The notes below the pieces were generated by a model. It saw nothing but the letters and a program-made list of their open reading frames with translations. It searched no databases and was not told the DNA's origin. This document shows, one piece after another, positions 63,803-64,000 of a stretch of DNA of 64,000 nt. The stretch spans positions 1 through 64,000 of the forward strand of contig NZ_BPKZ01000004.1 of NCBI RefSeq assembly GCF_019656075.1, in the 5' to 3' direction. Every line of letters starts with the position of its first letter. The first letter of the stretch is position 1. Source of the stretch: Leuconostoc palmae. GTDB taxonomy: Bacteria > Bacillota > Bacilli > Lactobacillales > Lactobacillaceae. A program made the position numbers and the translations under genes.

Positions 63803-63860
63803 TTTGACTATCGAAATAATCCATGAGATAATTTGACTATTATATATTTCGATTATCGAA
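63803..63860 (+). promoter_or_regulatory. fabZ promoter with two FabT-type operators
   Basis: tttgactatcgaaa (63803-63816) and tttcgattatcgaa (63847-63860) resemble the FabT box (TTTGATTATCAAA); a half copy is at 63832-63840. A promoter, TTGACT (63804) with GATAAT (63827-63832) at 17 bases and TG in front, overlaps the first box. This predicts repression of the fatty acid genes by FabT with acyl-ACP. Confidence 0.72.
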
Positions 63861-63919
63861 GTATTTCACGAAAGGAATAAACTTTAACTCACTAGTTAAA
63901 GTTAAAGTAAAAATAAATT

Positions 63920-64000
63920 ATGCCAGTTCTTACAACCACAGAAATTATGGATCTTATACCTAATCGCTATCCCATCTTATACATGGATTATGTAGAAGAA
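63920..64000 (+). CDS. fabZ: 3-hydroxyacyl-ACP dehydratase FabZ, 5' part
   Basis: The first 27 codons are in the window (MPVLTTTEIMDLIPNRYPIL and on), matching the FabZ N-terminus with IxxLIPHRYP-like sequence; His is Asn here. The gene runs off the edge. It is probably the first gene of the fatty acid synthesis cluster. The near SD is absent; aaagga at 63871-63876 is 43 bases upstream, before a perfect 9-bp hairpin (63880-63888 with 63895-63903). Confidence 0.9.
   Translation, partial: MPVLTTTEIMDLIPNRYPILYMDYVEE

Overview
The window looks like chromosomal DNA of a low-GC lactic acid bacterium of the Leuconostoc group (Lactobacillales). The gene families, AT-rich codon use and gene order support this: class II HMG-CoA reductase, FemX-type cell-wall bridge enzyme, acetate kinase behind a comG operon, thiM-thiD-thiE salvage, FabT-type boxes before fabZ, and rsmG-parA-parB-DUF951-ychF synteny. 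The genus is inferred from remembered family and synteny patterns, not from a search. No prophage, complete insertion sequence, CRISPR array or rRNA was seen; there is one tRNA-Leu(CAA).

Layout. 1-4300: surface and envelope genes (a CAP-domain protein with a 21-bp repeat tract, FemX, LCP ligase, and a PAP2 phosphatase whose 5' end is split by an A7 slippery tract). 4606-8388: overlapping operon ppx, mvaA, an unknown gene and a sirtuin without zinc cysteines. 8461-12231: metal genes czcD, mntH-usp and an ArsR regulator that appears leaderless. 12308-13919: tRNA-Leu, a DUF2075 NTPase and a small ORF. 14368-21745: nucleoside hydrolase, rsmG, parA, parB, DUF951, ychF, DUF1129 protein and a VanRS-like two-component pair. 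22086-24221: nagB (two NagR-type operators) and pgi. 24324-30252: complete comGA-GG, a YtxK-like methyltransferase and ackA. 30361-38790: a degenerate MltG domain fused to a GH73 glucosaminidase, a cre-controlled GRP sugar transporter, greA, YfhO, a class B PBP and an NAD-binding protein. 38854-41998: MoxR-type ATPase, HExxH/VWA protein, an unknown small protein and an HmoB/TRAP-like protein. 42060-44511: TPP riboswitch and thiMDE. 44616-51871: pepF, an alpha/beta hydrolase, proBA, a second nucleoside hydrolase and a YumC-type reductase. 52002-55798: XRE regulator, a remnant MFS gene, and two membrane proteins sharing an unusual N-terminal motif. 55884-59220 (minus): EndA-like nuclease, a cystine-type ABC permease and binding protein behind a leader-peptide attenuator, and an HD hydrolase. 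59450-64000: metG, gap, a metallophosphoesterase and the start of fabZ.

How genes work together. comG and the EndA-like nuclease are both parts of DNA uptake. FemX, LCP, PBP, MltG-GH73, YfhO and PAP2 all serve the cell envelope. nagB-pgi and the GRP transporter feed central carbon under GntR and LacI/CcpA-type sites, with ackA and gap downstream in heterofermentation.

Most unusual signals: (1) strong Shine-Dalgarno sequences about 40 nt upstream of start codons with perfect hairpins between (clear at ychF and the second nucleoside hydrolase, weaker at pgi, fabZ and the first hydrolase); (2) a leader peptide plus terminator before the cystine ABC genes; (3) a dnaX-like A AAA AAG slippery site followed by a stop at the start of the PAP2 gene; (4) the MoxR/VWA-metallopeptidase four-gene unit; (5) an exactly spaced W-F-R-P-E-A motif shared by two neighbouring membrane proteins; (6) the MltG-like/GH73 fusion.
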